NCBI GenBank assembly: GCA_021799035.1 | Contig: JAJZBG010000003.1 | Span: 1-64,000 of the forward strand | Length of the DNA: 64,000 nt | Source: Actinomycetes bacterium | GTDB taxonomy: Bacteria > Actinomycetota > Acidimicrobiia > Acidimicrobiales > Acidimicrobiaceae | Reading direction: 5' to 3' | In this document: one piece after another, positions 1 to 8,811 of the stretch | How positions within the stretch are numbered: position 1 is the first letter of the stretch | Layout of the letters: each line of letters opens with the position of its first letter | Notes under the pieces: generated by a model | Database searches by the model: none | What the model was told of the DNA's origin: nothing | Seen by the model: the letters and a program-made list of their open reading frames with translations, nothing else | Translations under genes and position numbers: made by a program

Positions 1-1
1 T

Positions 2-244
2 ACCCTTGAGAAGTACGGGAAATCCTATGAAATAGTGATCTATCCTGATGCGCCACATGGTTGGCTCAATGACACAATGCCTGGAAGATACCGACCTGAT
101 ACTGCAAAATTGGCGTGGGATAGAATCTTAGGGTTCTTTGAAGAAATGTTGACGAAGAGAAACTCATCTGAGCTGATCTTCTCGCGCTATGAAGGCCAGG
201 TTCACCCTGACTATGACTTCTCGAAGAACGTGCGGCTTGAGTAA
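2..244 (+). CDS. Dienelactone hydrolase-family protein, C-terminal part
   Basis: The gene enters the window from the left and only the last 80 residues are visible. They contain YPDAPHGWLNDT, which matches the C-terminal catalytic-histidine segment of dienelactone hydrolases (alpha/beta hydrolases that open lactone rings in aromatic degradation). It is followed by the usual terminal helix (residues AWDRILGFFEEML) and an unusually long tail of about 25 residues. The nucleophile and the acidic residue lie outside the window, so the substrate cannot be inferred. The neighbouring UbiD genes fit an aromatic or carboxylic acid catabolic setting. Confidence 0.75.
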   Translation, partial: TLEKYGKSYEIVIYPDAPHGWLNDTMPGRYRPDTAKLAWDRILGFFEEMLTKRNSSELIFSRYEGQVHPDYDFSKNVRLE

Positions 245-781
245 GACTGCCAGGACCCGCAAGTGCTTCCGCCCAACAACAGATAACGCTGTCCTGAATT
301 TCATGAGCTGATCTTTCGGGGGGCCTCTCAGACTTCTCAAGCTGGACCACTCAGCAAAAACCCACGAGTCGAATCTGGCAGTCACGATATTGCTGTTAAG
401 TGTTCGGCAGACAGAAGGCGTCTAATGAACGCTGTTGTATATTCTTGCATTCGCCCAAACAAGTATTGGCTCGCAATTGGCACGTGATGTGACCGAGTCT
501 TGATTTCGGACACGACAAGTCCGATTTTACTGACCTGAACAACCAAACCATCTGGCTAGGACACCAAATTCAAACAAGGCGTGTGAATCACTCAACGATT
601 CCCAGTTCACCTGTCTAGTCGAGCTAAATAGGACTTTCCCATATCCTCACACTGCGCGAGCGTCTTTATCCGCACGATGAACCCATGGGAGGCTCCCAAA
701 GACGGCACGGTTGCCTTCGATTTGGTCGCTTCCCCAATGTCGATCTCTTCCTGGCTTTCATCTTCATGTCATGCTGGGGGA
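245..781. other. Gene-free interval
   Basis: No convincing gene, RNA or repeat is seen in these 537 bases. It separates two convergent genes, the DLH-family gene and the first ubiD-like gene. A short open stretch on the minus strand around 610-765 lacks a start codon. Confidence 0.5.
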
Positions 782-2257
782 CTACCTCACAAATCCTTCG
801 TCTTCGAACAGGCTGACTGTCGGAGCCTCACTTCTTAGCCCAAGTTCTTGCCATCTAGCAGCCACTTTCTCATACACGCTTCTATCGAGACGCGTGCGCC
901 TTGCAAAGTCCTTGATGTACTTGAACTCTTTGCATGCATTGATGATGCACTTTGATCCCCAAGGCCTGTTTTCAGGAGGATTCTGGCTCGGGTCTAGATA
1001 AGTGCTCCAAGTTTCACGCAGGATGTCTATCGAATCTTTTGGCCTAGATCTAGTGGCCATGGCCCAAATGACTTCAGCGAGACTTGTAGGATCGACATCC
1101 TCATCTACCACAACAATGTATTTGGTGAAGTATGCTCCTCCCATGCATTGCGCTGCAAGTGCGCCCACTTGAGCGGCATGTCCGGCATATTTCTGCTCTA
1201 TCGACACGACGGTCCAGCCCCATCCGGCAGCTTCCGGAGGAGACCAGACTCCTCTGATCCCTGGCACTCCCATTGACTCGAGGTCGCTCCATACTTTGGC
1301 GGACTTTGCAAGTCCCCACATTGCACCAGCTTCATTCGATGGCCAATCTGCCATTAGGGCCGACATCAGGATCGGATTGTTCCGATAACGTATCGCGGTG
1401 ACTTCGATAAATGGAGTCGGTCCTCCAGGACGACCGTAGTAGCCCTGAAACTCTCCAAAAGGACCTTCTTGCGCAGTTCGATCAGGATAGGAGAACCCCT
1501 CGATGATGATTTCAGCATTGGCTGGAAGTTTCAGGCCGGTGATCTCGCTGGTGAAGACTTCTATCGGCTCTCCAGCGATTCCACCCGCGAATTCATATTC
1601 GGACACGTCCTTTGGAAATGTGGTGGCCGCTGTCAGGTAAAGCAGTGGGTCACATCCATACACGGCCGCAACGGGAGCGGGCTTTCCTTGGCTCCACCAG
1701 AGCTCTCGATCAAGCAATGCGTCTTTGCCGGGAGACGCATAGAAGCCAACCTGGTTCGGTCCTTCTATCATCTGTCTGTACGTGCCAAGGTTGATCCTCT
1801 TTGAATTGGGATCCATCGTGAGAACCACATCGGCTGTTCCGATGTAAGCACCTCCGTCTCTGGGCCACATCACCGGCGCGCCAAATTTAGTGACGTCGAC
1901 ATCGTCGCCCATTTCAATGTTCTGGTTCACCGGAGCAATGCTTGGGTCGACTTCTACGGGCTGAGTTCTAGCTCTCATCTTGTGCGCTAGGGTTCGTGCA
2001 AGATCAATTGGCCCGGTTCCAGGGTCTTCGCGAACTGTTAGAGCCAATCTGCGATAACTTGAACCGAAGGGGTTGAACAGCACCCGAAACCCGGCACGTC
2101 CTTGGATGTTCTCGAAAAGCAAGGTTGGGCCGCCAACCTGCTTTCCGGAAAGATACGTGATGGTAGACATCTCGAGGTTCGGGTCAACCTCAGCCTCAAT
2201 TCTCGCCAGCTCTCCCAGATCCTCGACCTTGGCCAGCCAATCACCTAAGCTTTTCAC
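782..2257 (-). CDS. UbiD-family decarboxylase (copy 1)
   Basis: This is a 491-residue protein, the usual length for UbiD/Fdc1 enzymes, which reversibly decarboxylate aromatic or alpha,beta-unsaturated acids with prenylated FMN. The active-site segment EGPFGEFQGYYG at about residues 262-274 carries the two catalytic-type glutamates. NLGTYRQM near residue 152 matches the conserved arginine region. The ATG start is preceded by AGGAGG (CAGGAAGGAGG context). It lies 62 bp downstream of a solute-binding lipoprotein gene on the same strand, so the two are probably co-transcribed. No ubiX cofactor gene is in the window. The substrate is unknown; the closest named relatives act on hydroxybenzoates, phenylacrylates or polyprenyl-hydroxybenzoate. 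Confidence 0.9.
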   Translation of the reverse strand: MKSLGDWLAKVEDLGELARIEAEVDPNLEMSTITYLSGKQVGGPTLLFENIQGRAGFRVLFNPFGSSYRRLALTVREDPGTGPIDLARTLAHKMRARTQPVEVDPSIAPVNQNIEMGDDVDVTKFGAPVMWPRDGGAYIGTADVVLTMDPNSKRINLGTYRQMIEGPNQVGFYASPGKDALLDRELWWSQGKPAPVAAVYGCDPLLYLTAATTFPKDVSEYEFAGGIAGEPIEVFTSEITGLKLPANAEIIIEGFSYPDRTAQEGPFGEFQGYYGRPGGPTPFIEVTAIRYRNNPILMSALMADWPSNEAGAMWGLAKSAKVWSDLESMGVPGIRGVWSPPEAAGWGWTVVSIEQKYAGHAAQVGALAAQCMGGAYFTKYIVVVDEDVDPTSLAEVIWAMATRSRPKDSIDILRETWSTYLDPSQNPPENRPWGSKCIINACKEFKYIKDFARRTRLDRSVYEKVAARWQELGLRSEAPTVSLFEDEGFVR

Positions 2258-2286
2258 TTCCTGCCTCCTTCCTGAGTGAAAGCGAC

Positions 2287-2319
2287 TAGCTGCTGCCCTT
2301 CAATCAAAAACCGCAGCTA
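2287..2319 (-). promoter_or_regulatory. Inverted repeat after the lipoprotein stop codon
   Basis: TAGCTGC at 2287-2293 and GCAGCTA at 2313-2319 form a 7-bp stem with a 19-base loop directly behind the lipoprotein stop codon and before the decarboxylase gene. There is no T-run after it, so a processing or attenuation hairpin is as likely as a terminator. Confidence 0.3.
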
Positions 2320-3522
2320 TTATCCAAGGCCCCACAGTTTCTTGTATCCAGCGACGTAAGGGTTGCCAAATACATTCGTGAGATCAGTAAGGCTCACGCC
2401 CGTTAGATTTGACTTGTCCAAGTACCTGATTGGTACTTCAGGGTTGCCGGGCTTCATGCCACTCATCGCGCGCAGTGCTTGGTCCATAGCCTCCCAACCA
2501 AGCCAAGGTGCAGAAAATCCTGGATCGGCAGAGAAGACTGGACCCTTCTGCACCAGTCCCAAGGTCCCAGAACTTGAGCCATCGGAAGAGACAACAAAGA
2601 CCTTGCCGCTTGCTCCAGCCTGACTCACGCCAGCTGAAGCGAAGATTCCGATAGTATCTGCCACTGGGAAAATGTAGTTCAAAGATGGATTCGCGAGGAT
2701 CAGGGAAGAGACTGCTCCAGCCGTCTTGGTTGGCCAGTTTTGAGGCTCGATATCCTGGGTAGTTAGTATCTTGCAGTTTGAACAGCTGCTAAATACAGAT
2801 TGGATGCCCTTGGCGATAGAAGGTCCCATCGGGTTGTCAAACGTGATTATTGCAGCATTGATCGGCCCGCCGTCGGAATTTACAATCGCCGTGTCTGCCA
2901 TCAAACGTCCTGCTTCAACGAATGAGGGCGCCGAACCTCCATACATTCCCTGACCAAAGCCTTGACCGGCAACGCTCGAATCCGGTTGACCAGTCAGCAC
3001 TCCGATAACAGGAATATTTGCGGCATCTGCAGCCTTGACCGAAGAAGGAACCAGCGAAGTAGCTACCCCATCTAGGATGATAGCCCCGACTTTCTGGTTT
3101 ATGCCTTGCTGTATTCCCTGTTCAATCGTGCTTACAGTCGCTTGGCCGTTATAAGTCTCGACGTTGACTCCGACGGCATGACCAGCTGCCTGTATTCCTT
3201 TTGCTATCTCAACCAATGCATCGGAGACGGTGTCATGCTCGACAATCATGACGCTCTTTCCCTTCAGCTTGGCCGCATCAACTGGTGGCCCCGGAGCCGT
3301 GAAGTTTGGCTCCCCCATATATTTTGCGATCTCCGTCTTTGCAAGTGAGACCGGATTTGCTGAGGCAGCCGTTGTAGTGCTTGCCTTCGTACCAGACGTA
3401 TTTGCAGCTTGCGTTGTTGTCGCAGAAGAAGAACTGCTGGAGCTACCGCAGGCAGAAGCCAGCATCGCCAAGACAGAAAGGCCTGCCGTCACAGCAAAAG
3501 GCATCTTTCTCAAAAAAGTCAT
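2320..3522 (-). CDS. Solute-binding lipoprotein, sugar-binding type (copy 1)
   Basis: A 400-residue protein with a positively charged signal peptide and a Cys following LAMLASA, then a Ser/Thr/Ala linker, as in lipoproteins anchored outside the membrane. The mature part is a type-I periplasmic-binding fold of the LacI/ribose-binding kind (Peripla_BP_4-like); GAIILDGVAT and IPVIGVLTG mark the hinge strands. It is clearly paralogous to the protein at 11720-12916 (shared WEAMDQALRAMSGM and the C-terminal KLWG). No permease or ATPase is adjacent, which is odd. The partner gene downstream is a UbiD decarboxylase, so the ligand may be an acid rather than a sugar. I chose the ATG at 3522 because GGTGGGGGG stands just before it. 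Confidence 0.85.
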   Translation of the reverse strand: MTFLRKMPFAVTAGLSVLAMLASACGSSSSSSSATTTQAANTSGTKASTTTAASANPVSLAKTEIAKYMGEPNFTAPGPPVDAAKLKGKSVMIVEHDTVSDALVEIAKGIQAAGHAVGVNVETYNGQATVSTIEQGIQQGINQKVGAIILDGVATSLVPSSVKAADAANIPVIGVLTGQPDSSVAGQGFGQGMYGGSAPSFVEAGRLMADTAIVNSDGGPINAAIITFDNPMGPSIAKGIQSVFSSCSNCKILTTQDIEPQNWPTKTAGAVSSLILANPSLNYIFPVADTIGIFASAGVSQAGASGKVFVVSSDGSSSGTLGLVQKGPVFSADPGFSAPWLGWEAMDQALRAMSGMKPGNPEVPIRYLDKSNLTGVSLTDLTNVFGNPYVAGYKKLWGLG

Positions 3523-4031
3523 TTCCCCCCACCTTTGCATGTATTGATGCGAAAACGTAAACACGAAAAATCATGTAACGGTGTCGTTGCATATGCCGCC
3601 GTGAACTACCTTTACAGCGTTACACGGCATCAATTGGCGCTACTGAGAGTAAAACGCAATAATAGTGGATTGCGCCAAGACATGAAAAATGTCTTGCTGT
3701 TCTTCCCCGCTCTTGAATGTTGCTTAGATGATAGCGCCGTCTCGAGAATCGAACCAAATTCACAAGTGCGCTAAAAAGTGCCCAGGTGTGAAGCTCATCA
3801 CCATCGCCTGGTGTCTCCAACAGAGCTCATTTAGACAAGTGACTCAGGCTATGTCACCATGTTTGAAGTCCTGGTTGTCTGGGCAAGATACTGCTGTGGG
3901 GAAGTAGTAGTTCTGACTTGATCAGTGGAACCGAAAAATAGCTGACAACTGGGGATAGATTAGCTGATGGACATGTATTGGGGAAATGAGAGCGCTCTAC
4001 ATCTGTTTTGAGCTCAGAAAGAGGGTGGGAC
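3523..4031. promoter_or_regulatory. Divergent promoter region with two inverted repeats
   Basis: This 509-bp gap separates the divergent lipoprotein and second ubiD genes. A perfect 8-bp inverted repeat, CAAGACAT-N5-ATGTCTTG, lies at 3676-3696. A second, TGTAACG (3574-3580) with CGTTACA (3618-3624), is closer to the lipoprotein gene. Both are candidate operators. No coding sequence is seen. Confidence 0.45.
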
Positions 4032-5459
4032 ATGGCTCTGGGGTTTAGGGACTATCTGAATTTTTTGGAAAGCAAGCATCCATCGGAGATCTTGCACGTC
4101 GACGGCGTGGTCAATCCTGCTTCATTTGACGTCACCACGGTACTGACCCATCTGGAGAAACAAGGCAAGTACCCCATGGCCTATTTCTCGAACTGTCTCA
4201 ATCTCAAAGGCGAACTCTCGCGCTTTCCTCTTGCAACCAATATCTATGCGTCCCGCGAGCGTTGCGCCATGGCACTTGGACTGGAGCCCGACCAGAGCGG
4301 TCTTCAACTAGGAATCGAATATGCAAAGCGCGAAGCAGGACGGCTCAACCCCGTAGTGATAGATCGATCAGAAGCACCAGTCTGTGACGTCGTCAAAGTT
4401 GGCAACGAGGCCGACCTTAGTGAGTTCCCGATAGTCAAACACCACTACATGGATGGCGGACCTTATGTGGACATGACTCCGGTCATGAAAGATCCCGATA
4501 GCGGTGCCTACAACATCGCCTTTCTGCGAACTATGTACAAAGAACCCAGGAAGCTAGGCTTCCACATGTCGCCTCGACACAACTGGCAGATCGTGCGCAA
4601 GAATGAAGAGGCTGGAAAGCCAACGCCGGTGGCAATAGTTGTGAGCCACCACCCTGCCTTCTATCTAGGCGCCTTGAACGTATCCCCATTCGGAGTCGAT
4701 GATTACGAACTCACGGGGGCGATCATGAATGAGCCGTTGAGAATCACGCCGTCTCAGACGTGGGGCTCTGACTTCATGATTCCAGCCGACGCCGAGATCA
4801 TCATCGAGGGCGAGGTCCTTCCCAATGTGAGAGAAGTGGAAGGTCCCTTCGGGGAGTTCCCCGGCACGTTTGGTCCACAGCGCGTCCGCTGGGTGATAGA
4901 GGTGAAGGCGATCAGCTATAGAAAAGATGCCGTATACCAGGATATCTTCGTCGGTCATAAGGATAACTGGACTCTGGGTGCAATTCCAAAAGAGGGAACC
5001 ATCTTCAACAGGATCAAAGGAGTTGTTCCTACCGTACGGGGCCTGCACATGCCCGACTCCGGAGCAGGAAGATTCAACTGCTACATCTCAATTGCCAAAA
5101 AGGTAAACGGCGAAAGCAAGCAGGCAGCGATGATAGCTCTGGGCGAATGTGATTTTATCAAACATGTCGTAGTGGTAGACGAGGACATCAACCCTTTCAA
5201 TGAACAAGAGGTTCTCTGGGCAATGGCTACCAGAGTCCAGGCTTCTCAAGATGTCGACATAATCAAGAACGTCAAGGGCAACACCTTGGATCCTTCCCAG
5301 ACAGACGACGTGATGACAGACAAGATGATCATCGATGCCACCAAGCCCTTGGGACGACCCTTTGCCGAACGGGTGCGGGTGCCAGATGAAGCGCTTGAAA
5401 GGGTGAAGCTGGAAAACCTTGTAAACCAAGAAGAGCTTGAGAAATTAGCGAGAGGGTGA
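4032..5459 (+). CDS. UbiD-family decarboxylase (copy 2)
   Basis: A 475-residue paralogue of the enzyme at 782-2257. EGPFGEFPGTFG near residue 269 holds the catalytic glutamates, and the C-terminal half has the usual VVDEDINPFN and WAMATRVQ segments. The ATG at 4032 is preferred over an upstream TTG because GAGGGTGGG precedes it. A small zinc-ribbon gene starts 5 bp downstream, recalling the small third subunit of some non-oxidative hydroxyaryl decarboxylases (VdcBCD type), although its sequence differs. The reaction is probably decarboxylation of an aromatic or enoic acid with prenyl-FMN; the exact substrate is not visible. Confidence 0.9.
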   Translation: MALGFRDYLNFLESKHPSEILHVDGVVNPASFDVTTVLTHLEKQGKYPMAYFSNCLNLKGELSRFPLATNIYASRERCAMALGLEPDQSGLQLGIEYAKREAGRLNPVVIDRSEAPVCDVVKVGNEADLSEFPIVKHHYMDGGPYVDMTPVMKDPDSGAYNIAFLRTMYKEPRKLGFHMSPRHNWQIVRKNEEAGKPTPVAIVVSHHPAFYLGALNVSPFGVDDYELTGAIMNEPLRITPSQTWGSDFMIPADAEIIIEGEVLPNVREVEGPFGEFPGTFGPQRVRWVIEVKAISYRKDAVYQDIFVGHKDNWTLGAIPKEGTIFNRIKGVVPTVRGLHMPDSGAGRFNCYISIAKKVNGESKQAAMIALGECDFIKHVVVVDEDINPFNEQEVLWAMATRVQASQDVDIIKNVKGNTLDPSQTDDVMTDKMIIDATKPLGRPFAERVRVPDEALERVKLENLVNQEELEKLARG

Positions 5460-5464
5460 TCGAG

Positions 5465-5614
5465 ATGGTGAGACTGTTTGATGCGGTTTGCCCGAAATGC
5501 AAAGGCAAGTTCCACTGTCACTGGGATGACCTGAGGCATAAGGAATACAAATTGAACTGTCCATTTTGCGGCACCTCTTTCTCCCAAGAGGAAAGTCCAC
5601 GAATCATCGAATAA
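5465..5614 (+). CDS. Small zinc-ribbon protein paired with UbiD
   Basis: A 49-residue protein starting 5 bp after the ubiD stop codon. It has CPKC at residues 9-12 and CPFC at 32-35, a typical four-cysteine zinc ribbon, with basic residues between. The tight spacing implies co-transcription and probably a complex or accessory role with the decarboxylase. VdcD-like D subunits of vanillate and hydroxybenzoate decarboxylases are also small and cysteine-rich, so that is the leading guess. Confidence 0.65.
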   Translation: MVRLFDAVCPKCKGKFHCHWDDLRHKEYKLNCPFCGTSFSQEESPRIIE

Positions 5615-6349
5615 CCCCGGCAAGAGTCTATTTTTTTGGAATTCAGTGGCTCGACCTAGAGTCGAGAGTCAACCGAGAGTTAACCAGCTTGCCCCACTCA
5701 AGTGCATTGGGTGAGATCTTTGGGCGCTCGAAAGACACAGATGATGCCTCTAACTACCAGCAATTCCCATTGCGGTAGTGGGGCGAGCGGACAAGTATCA
5801 CGCTCCCCTCATTTTCCGAAATGACGGCGCAAGTCTCAATGCATTCCGTAACTGGAACTAAGTCCAGTTTCAGCTTCTCGCCAGTTCGAACGGGCCAGGT
5901 GGGAAACCGTGAGACCTGTTGCGAAACAGGTGAGATTACCGTTTCGGAACGCTTGGATGAGCTTCATGTTTTCGCTGACAGCAGACTGACCAACCCTTGC
6001 CATCCAGACGACCGCAGTTGACACACACTTGGAGGGTGGCCTAGTTTTTAAGAGCGTTTTGGCCTATTTTTCGAGGAGCGTTGACGACCTGTGCAGTTCT
6101 TGCGGCAGTAACCGTCAGATCTTTGTAGTCCAAGCGTCTTTTCGGGGCGATTGCCACTATGACACCGTCATAAGCGACAGATCTATGGGAGAGTTCATCT
6201 GGAGCGCCAGCCCGACTTCGTATCGCTCTGACATCGTTCAGCATCGAGCGTATCCGAAATTGAGAGCAGGTCGCTCCTCCTTGACTCCAGTAGCCCGGCC
6301 CCTCGACGATTAGGCCGAAGTGCTGAATATGGAACATGTCAGCCCAAAC
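5615..6349. other. Gene-free interval with a hairpin
   Basis: In these 735 bases I see no gene with a credible start or family signature. The only structure that stands out is the long hairpin at 5903-5945, listed separately. The neighbouring genes converge here, so no promoter is needed unless the hairpin belongs to a small RNA. Confidence 0.45.
5903..5945. other. Long imperfect hairpin, possible structured RNA
   Basis: ACCTGTT-GCGA-AACAGGT (5914-5931) is a perfect 7-bp stem with a four-base loop. Outside it, GAAACCGT (5903-5910) and ACCGTTTC (5938-5945) extend the pairing with one mismatch. There is no T-run on either side, so it is not a simple terminator. It could be a small RNA element or an operator. 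Confidence 0.35.
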
Positions 6350-7441
6350 TCAGTGGGATAGAAGCCACATGAAAGCACCAGATACCAGTCCAGCCGCTGC
6401 AACCCCGGCAGCCATCAAAGCGGTGACCTTCACGGATATAGATCTGCTGACCATGGCCATTGACGGAAGGCTGATTGCTGGAAGCGTGATCAGCAAAGCA
6501 CCTATGACTGCCGGGCCTGCTCCAATTGAAGAAAGCCCAAGCAGGATTGGAATCTCCCCTGCCGTGGGTATAACCATCATGGTTCCCACAGCAACTGCGA
6601 GCAACACAGCCCAAATCCCCCAGTGATCTGTTGCAGAACCAAACGGAAAGAGCCAGCCTCTAAAAAGGCCCAATAATACGACGACTACAAGATACTCAGG
6701 TAGCAGCGTAAGACACATGCGGACCAGGGCACGGGCAAACCGACGAGGTGCCTCTCCCAAGCTGAAATCATCACCGGAAAATCCACTGGGCAGACTCAGG
6801 CTCTCCGATGCTGAGTCTGTTCTTGTCGAGTGCGCCACTATTGCGGTCACACCGAAAACAAGAAGAACTCCAACAACTATCCTTGTTAGTACCCATTGCC
6901 ACGGAGCTACCAAGATTAGAAATGCCACTACAGCGGGATTCAGTGTAGGATTTCCTACCCAAAAAGCAAGGGATCCAGAAACGGGCACCCCCTCCCTTTT
7001 CAGCGTCGCAACAATTGGCGCACCGCAACATGTGCACATCATGCAAGGTACAGCCAAGAGACCGCCAACAACAGAACTGCCAAAACCAGCCTTCCGCCCC
7101 ATCAAACCCAAAAGCCACCTCTTTGGAAGAAAAGCCTCAACAGCAGACGCTATTGCGAGTCCCACAATAAGAGCCAACCAAATCGACTTGACATAAGCAA
7201 CAGTGAATTGGAGAGCACCGTGGATCGATGGATCTGCACCTGCAGGTCCCGCCACGTTGAATATTGACCCCCCCGACCACGTTCGCGAAGTGAGAAGATC
7301 CGCCAACTTGTGCGAGTACGGCCACCACTTTGCCAAGGCAATACCAGCAAGGGCAACTGCAATCACTATTGCCGATCCTATGAACCAACTTGGCCTTAGG
7401 CTAGCTGGCTCCCTCAGCTGAAGCGCTGACTCCCCTTCCAT
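6350..7441 (-). CDS. ArsP/DUF318-type permease
   Basis: A 363-residue integral membrane protein with about eight to ten hydrophobic segments. It belongs to the permease family PF03773 (ArsP_1), whose studied members export organoarsenicals or act in thiol and metal stress. The motif CMMCTCCGAP in the first half supplies a cysteine cluster typical of the family, and GNPTLNPAV follows it, as in homologues. A central loop of about 40 charged residues divides the two halves. The ATG at 7441 is preceded by GGGGGGA, so the longer upstream reading frame is not needed. It stands alone, without an arsR-like regulator nearby. The substrate is unknown. Confidence 0.8.
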   Translation of the reverse strand: MEGESALQLREPASLRPSWFIGSAIVIAVALAGIALAKWWPYSHKLADLLTSRTWSGGSIFNVAGPAGADPSIHGALQFTVAYVKSIWLALIVGLAIASAVEAFLPKRWLLGLMGRKAGFGSSVVGGLLAVPCMMCTCCGAPIVATLKREGVPVSGSLAFWVGNPTLNPAVVAFLILVAPWQWVLTRIVVGVLLVFGVTAIVAHSTRTDSASESLSLPSGFSGDDFSLGEAPRRFARALVRMCLTLLPEYLVVVVLLGLFRGWLFPFGSATDHWGIWAVLLAVAVGTMMVIPTAGEIPILLGLSSIGAGPAVIGALLITLPAISLPSMAMVSRSISVKVTALMAAGVAAAGLVSGAFMWLLSH

Positions 7442-7854
7442 ATTCCCCCCTATCGGCCGGTTTACAACCACGCAACACTTGATCGGACTATCTATATTCA
7501 CGAGGTTGGATATTCGACACCTGAAACGCGAATTTACGAGCCCGCCGTTTCCAAAATACCAAATTGCATCGACAATTGAATTGAGACGGGCACAGGGATT
7601 CACAAAATTAGCCCTTCATCGGACTGAAGGATGTCACGGCCAAGCAGTTTTGAGCAAACCTGAAACAATTATGTAAACCGGAATGCATTCATCCCTCAGA
7701 CAATTGAGGGCTCCCCAAAAATTAATCAGGAGCTATACGGAAAGTTGTCTATGAAGCCTTGGCGGGATTGCTGGGAATTCTTGTCTGAAGGGACTGGTGA
7801 GGCGGGACCCTGTGGGTCCTAAAAGAACTTCTCATTCCTTGACATACCATAAGA
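7442..7854. other. Gene-free interval
   Basis: No gene is seen in these 413 bases. They include the permease promoter side and two small stem-loops, CCCTCA-N6-TGAGGG near 7691 and GGACCC-TGT-GGGTCC at 7805-7819, just ahead of a hydrolase relic. Confidence 0.4.
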
Positions 7855-8109
7855 GGTCTACGAGTTCGGCATCAAGATCGTTCCCACTGCCAACCTGTTC
7901 AGAGCAGGAAGCAAGATCGGCCTGAAGATAGCCTGTACAGATGGCAAACCGAAGGCCCTGCTCGAGAGGATCGGCACCGACAGCATGACAAGGACAGCAG
8001 CGTCACGGTTACCGTGTTCCACGACGAGGAGCACCCTTCGTACCTTCTCTTGCCAAGAACCGAGGGGAACATCCTCAACACCTACTACTCTGGTGCCCCG
8101 GTGGTCTAG
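7855..8109 (+). pseudogene. Relic of a CocE/NonD-type hydrolase (C-terminal domain)
   Basis: One frame gives YEFGIKIVPTANLFRAGSKI (7856 onward), the jelly-roll C-terminal domain typical of X-Pro dipeptidyl-peptidase/CocE esterases. After about position 7990 the similarity continues in another frame as VTVFHDEEHPSYLLLP, ending at TAG 8107-8109. The N-terminal catalytic domain is absent and a frameshift separates the two pieces, so this is a dead fragment. Confidence 0.65.
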
Positions 8110-8170
8110 CCGAGAGGCCGGAGAATGGCTGTCCTCGTTGAGTGATCGCAACTGTAAGCTCCATATCGAT

Positions 8171-8665
8171 TTAGGGCCTCTGAGACTGTTCCAGATAGGG
8201 AACCAGGCCGCCAAGCTGGATGATCTTCATCAAATGATTAGGGAGCACTGACCCCTGATAAGTGTCATTCTGGCTAATGTTGACGATGCGACCTTCGAGT
8301 GGATAGAGTTCGAGCATGTCGCCGTCCCCGATGCTTTCAACATCGGGACATTCGATGACCGGAAGCCCTAAATTTATGGCATTTCGGAAGAATAGGCGAG
8401 AAAAGAACTTGGCGACGACCGCCGCTACACCTAGATGCTTGAGCGCGATTACAGCTGTCTCCCTACTCGAACCGGAGCCGAAATTTCGCCCAGCGACAAC
8501 TATGTCCCCTTTAGAAACCTGTTTGGGAAATTCAGGACGCAAATTTTCAAGGCAGTGCGCAGAGTAAACCTCTACCCCTTGTCTCGTATATTGACCGATC
8601 GCCATTTGCCCAGTATCGATGTCGTCCCCGAATCTCCACGACTTCCCACGCAAACAAAGCTCCAT
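8171..8665 (-). CDS. LeuD-like hydro-lyase small subunit
   Basis: A 164-residue protein of the 3-isopropylmalate dehydratase/homoaconitase small-subunit family (swivel domain). FGDDIDTGQM near residue 12 and GRNFGSGSSRE near residue 59 are the family signatures, with GSGSSRE forming part of the substrate site. The start ATG follows GGAGGCGATCT. The large iron-sulphur subunit should be encoded just upstream, but only its last codons remain (8678-8764). Thus the protein either works with a large subunit encoded elsewhere or is an orphan. In this catabolic operon it more likely served a citramalate- or tartrate-like substrate than leucine synthesis, but this is inference. Confidence 0.85.
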   Translation of the reverse strand: MELCLRGKSWRFGDDIDTGQMAIGQYTRQGVEVYSAHCLENLRPEFPKQVSKGDIVVAGRNFGSGSSRETAVIALKHLGVAAVVAKFFSRLFFRNAINLGLPVIECPDVESIGDGDMLELYPLEGRIVNISQNDTYQGSVLPNHLMKIIQLGGLVPYLEQSQRP

Positions 8666-8677
8666 AGATCGCCTCCG

Positions 8678-8764
8678 TCAAATAAAGTCCCTGGGATCAG
8701 ATATCCTGCCCTCAACAGCTGCGGCGGAAACGCTAGCCGGAGACGCCAGGAAAACCATCGAGGA
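8678..8764 (-). pseudogene. C-terminal relic of leuC-like large subunit
   Basis: Read on the minus strand, these bases encode MVFLASPASVSAAAVEG and then GRISDPRDFI before a TGA at 8678. This is the conserved C-terminal end of aconitase-type large subunits (LeuC/HacA). The match is lost about 45 bp after the stop codon of the PycB-like gene. The stop lies 12 bp before the leuD-like start, the normal leuC-leuD spacing. About 400 codons are missing, so a deletion has removed the gene. Confidence 0.75.
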
Positions 8765-8811
8765 AGGCCCTTTTGACAAAGAAAAGTGGAACCCGCATGG
8801 GAGCGTGGCGG

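Noticed and set aside
610-765. Possible small gene on the minus strand after the first ubiD gene
   Set aside because: The frame looks protein-like in places but has no start codon or ribosome site and no recognisable family.
5836-6337. Two open frames on the minus strand in the 5,615-6,349 gap
   Set aside because: They lack ribosome sites and family signatures and are as expected by chance at this base composition.
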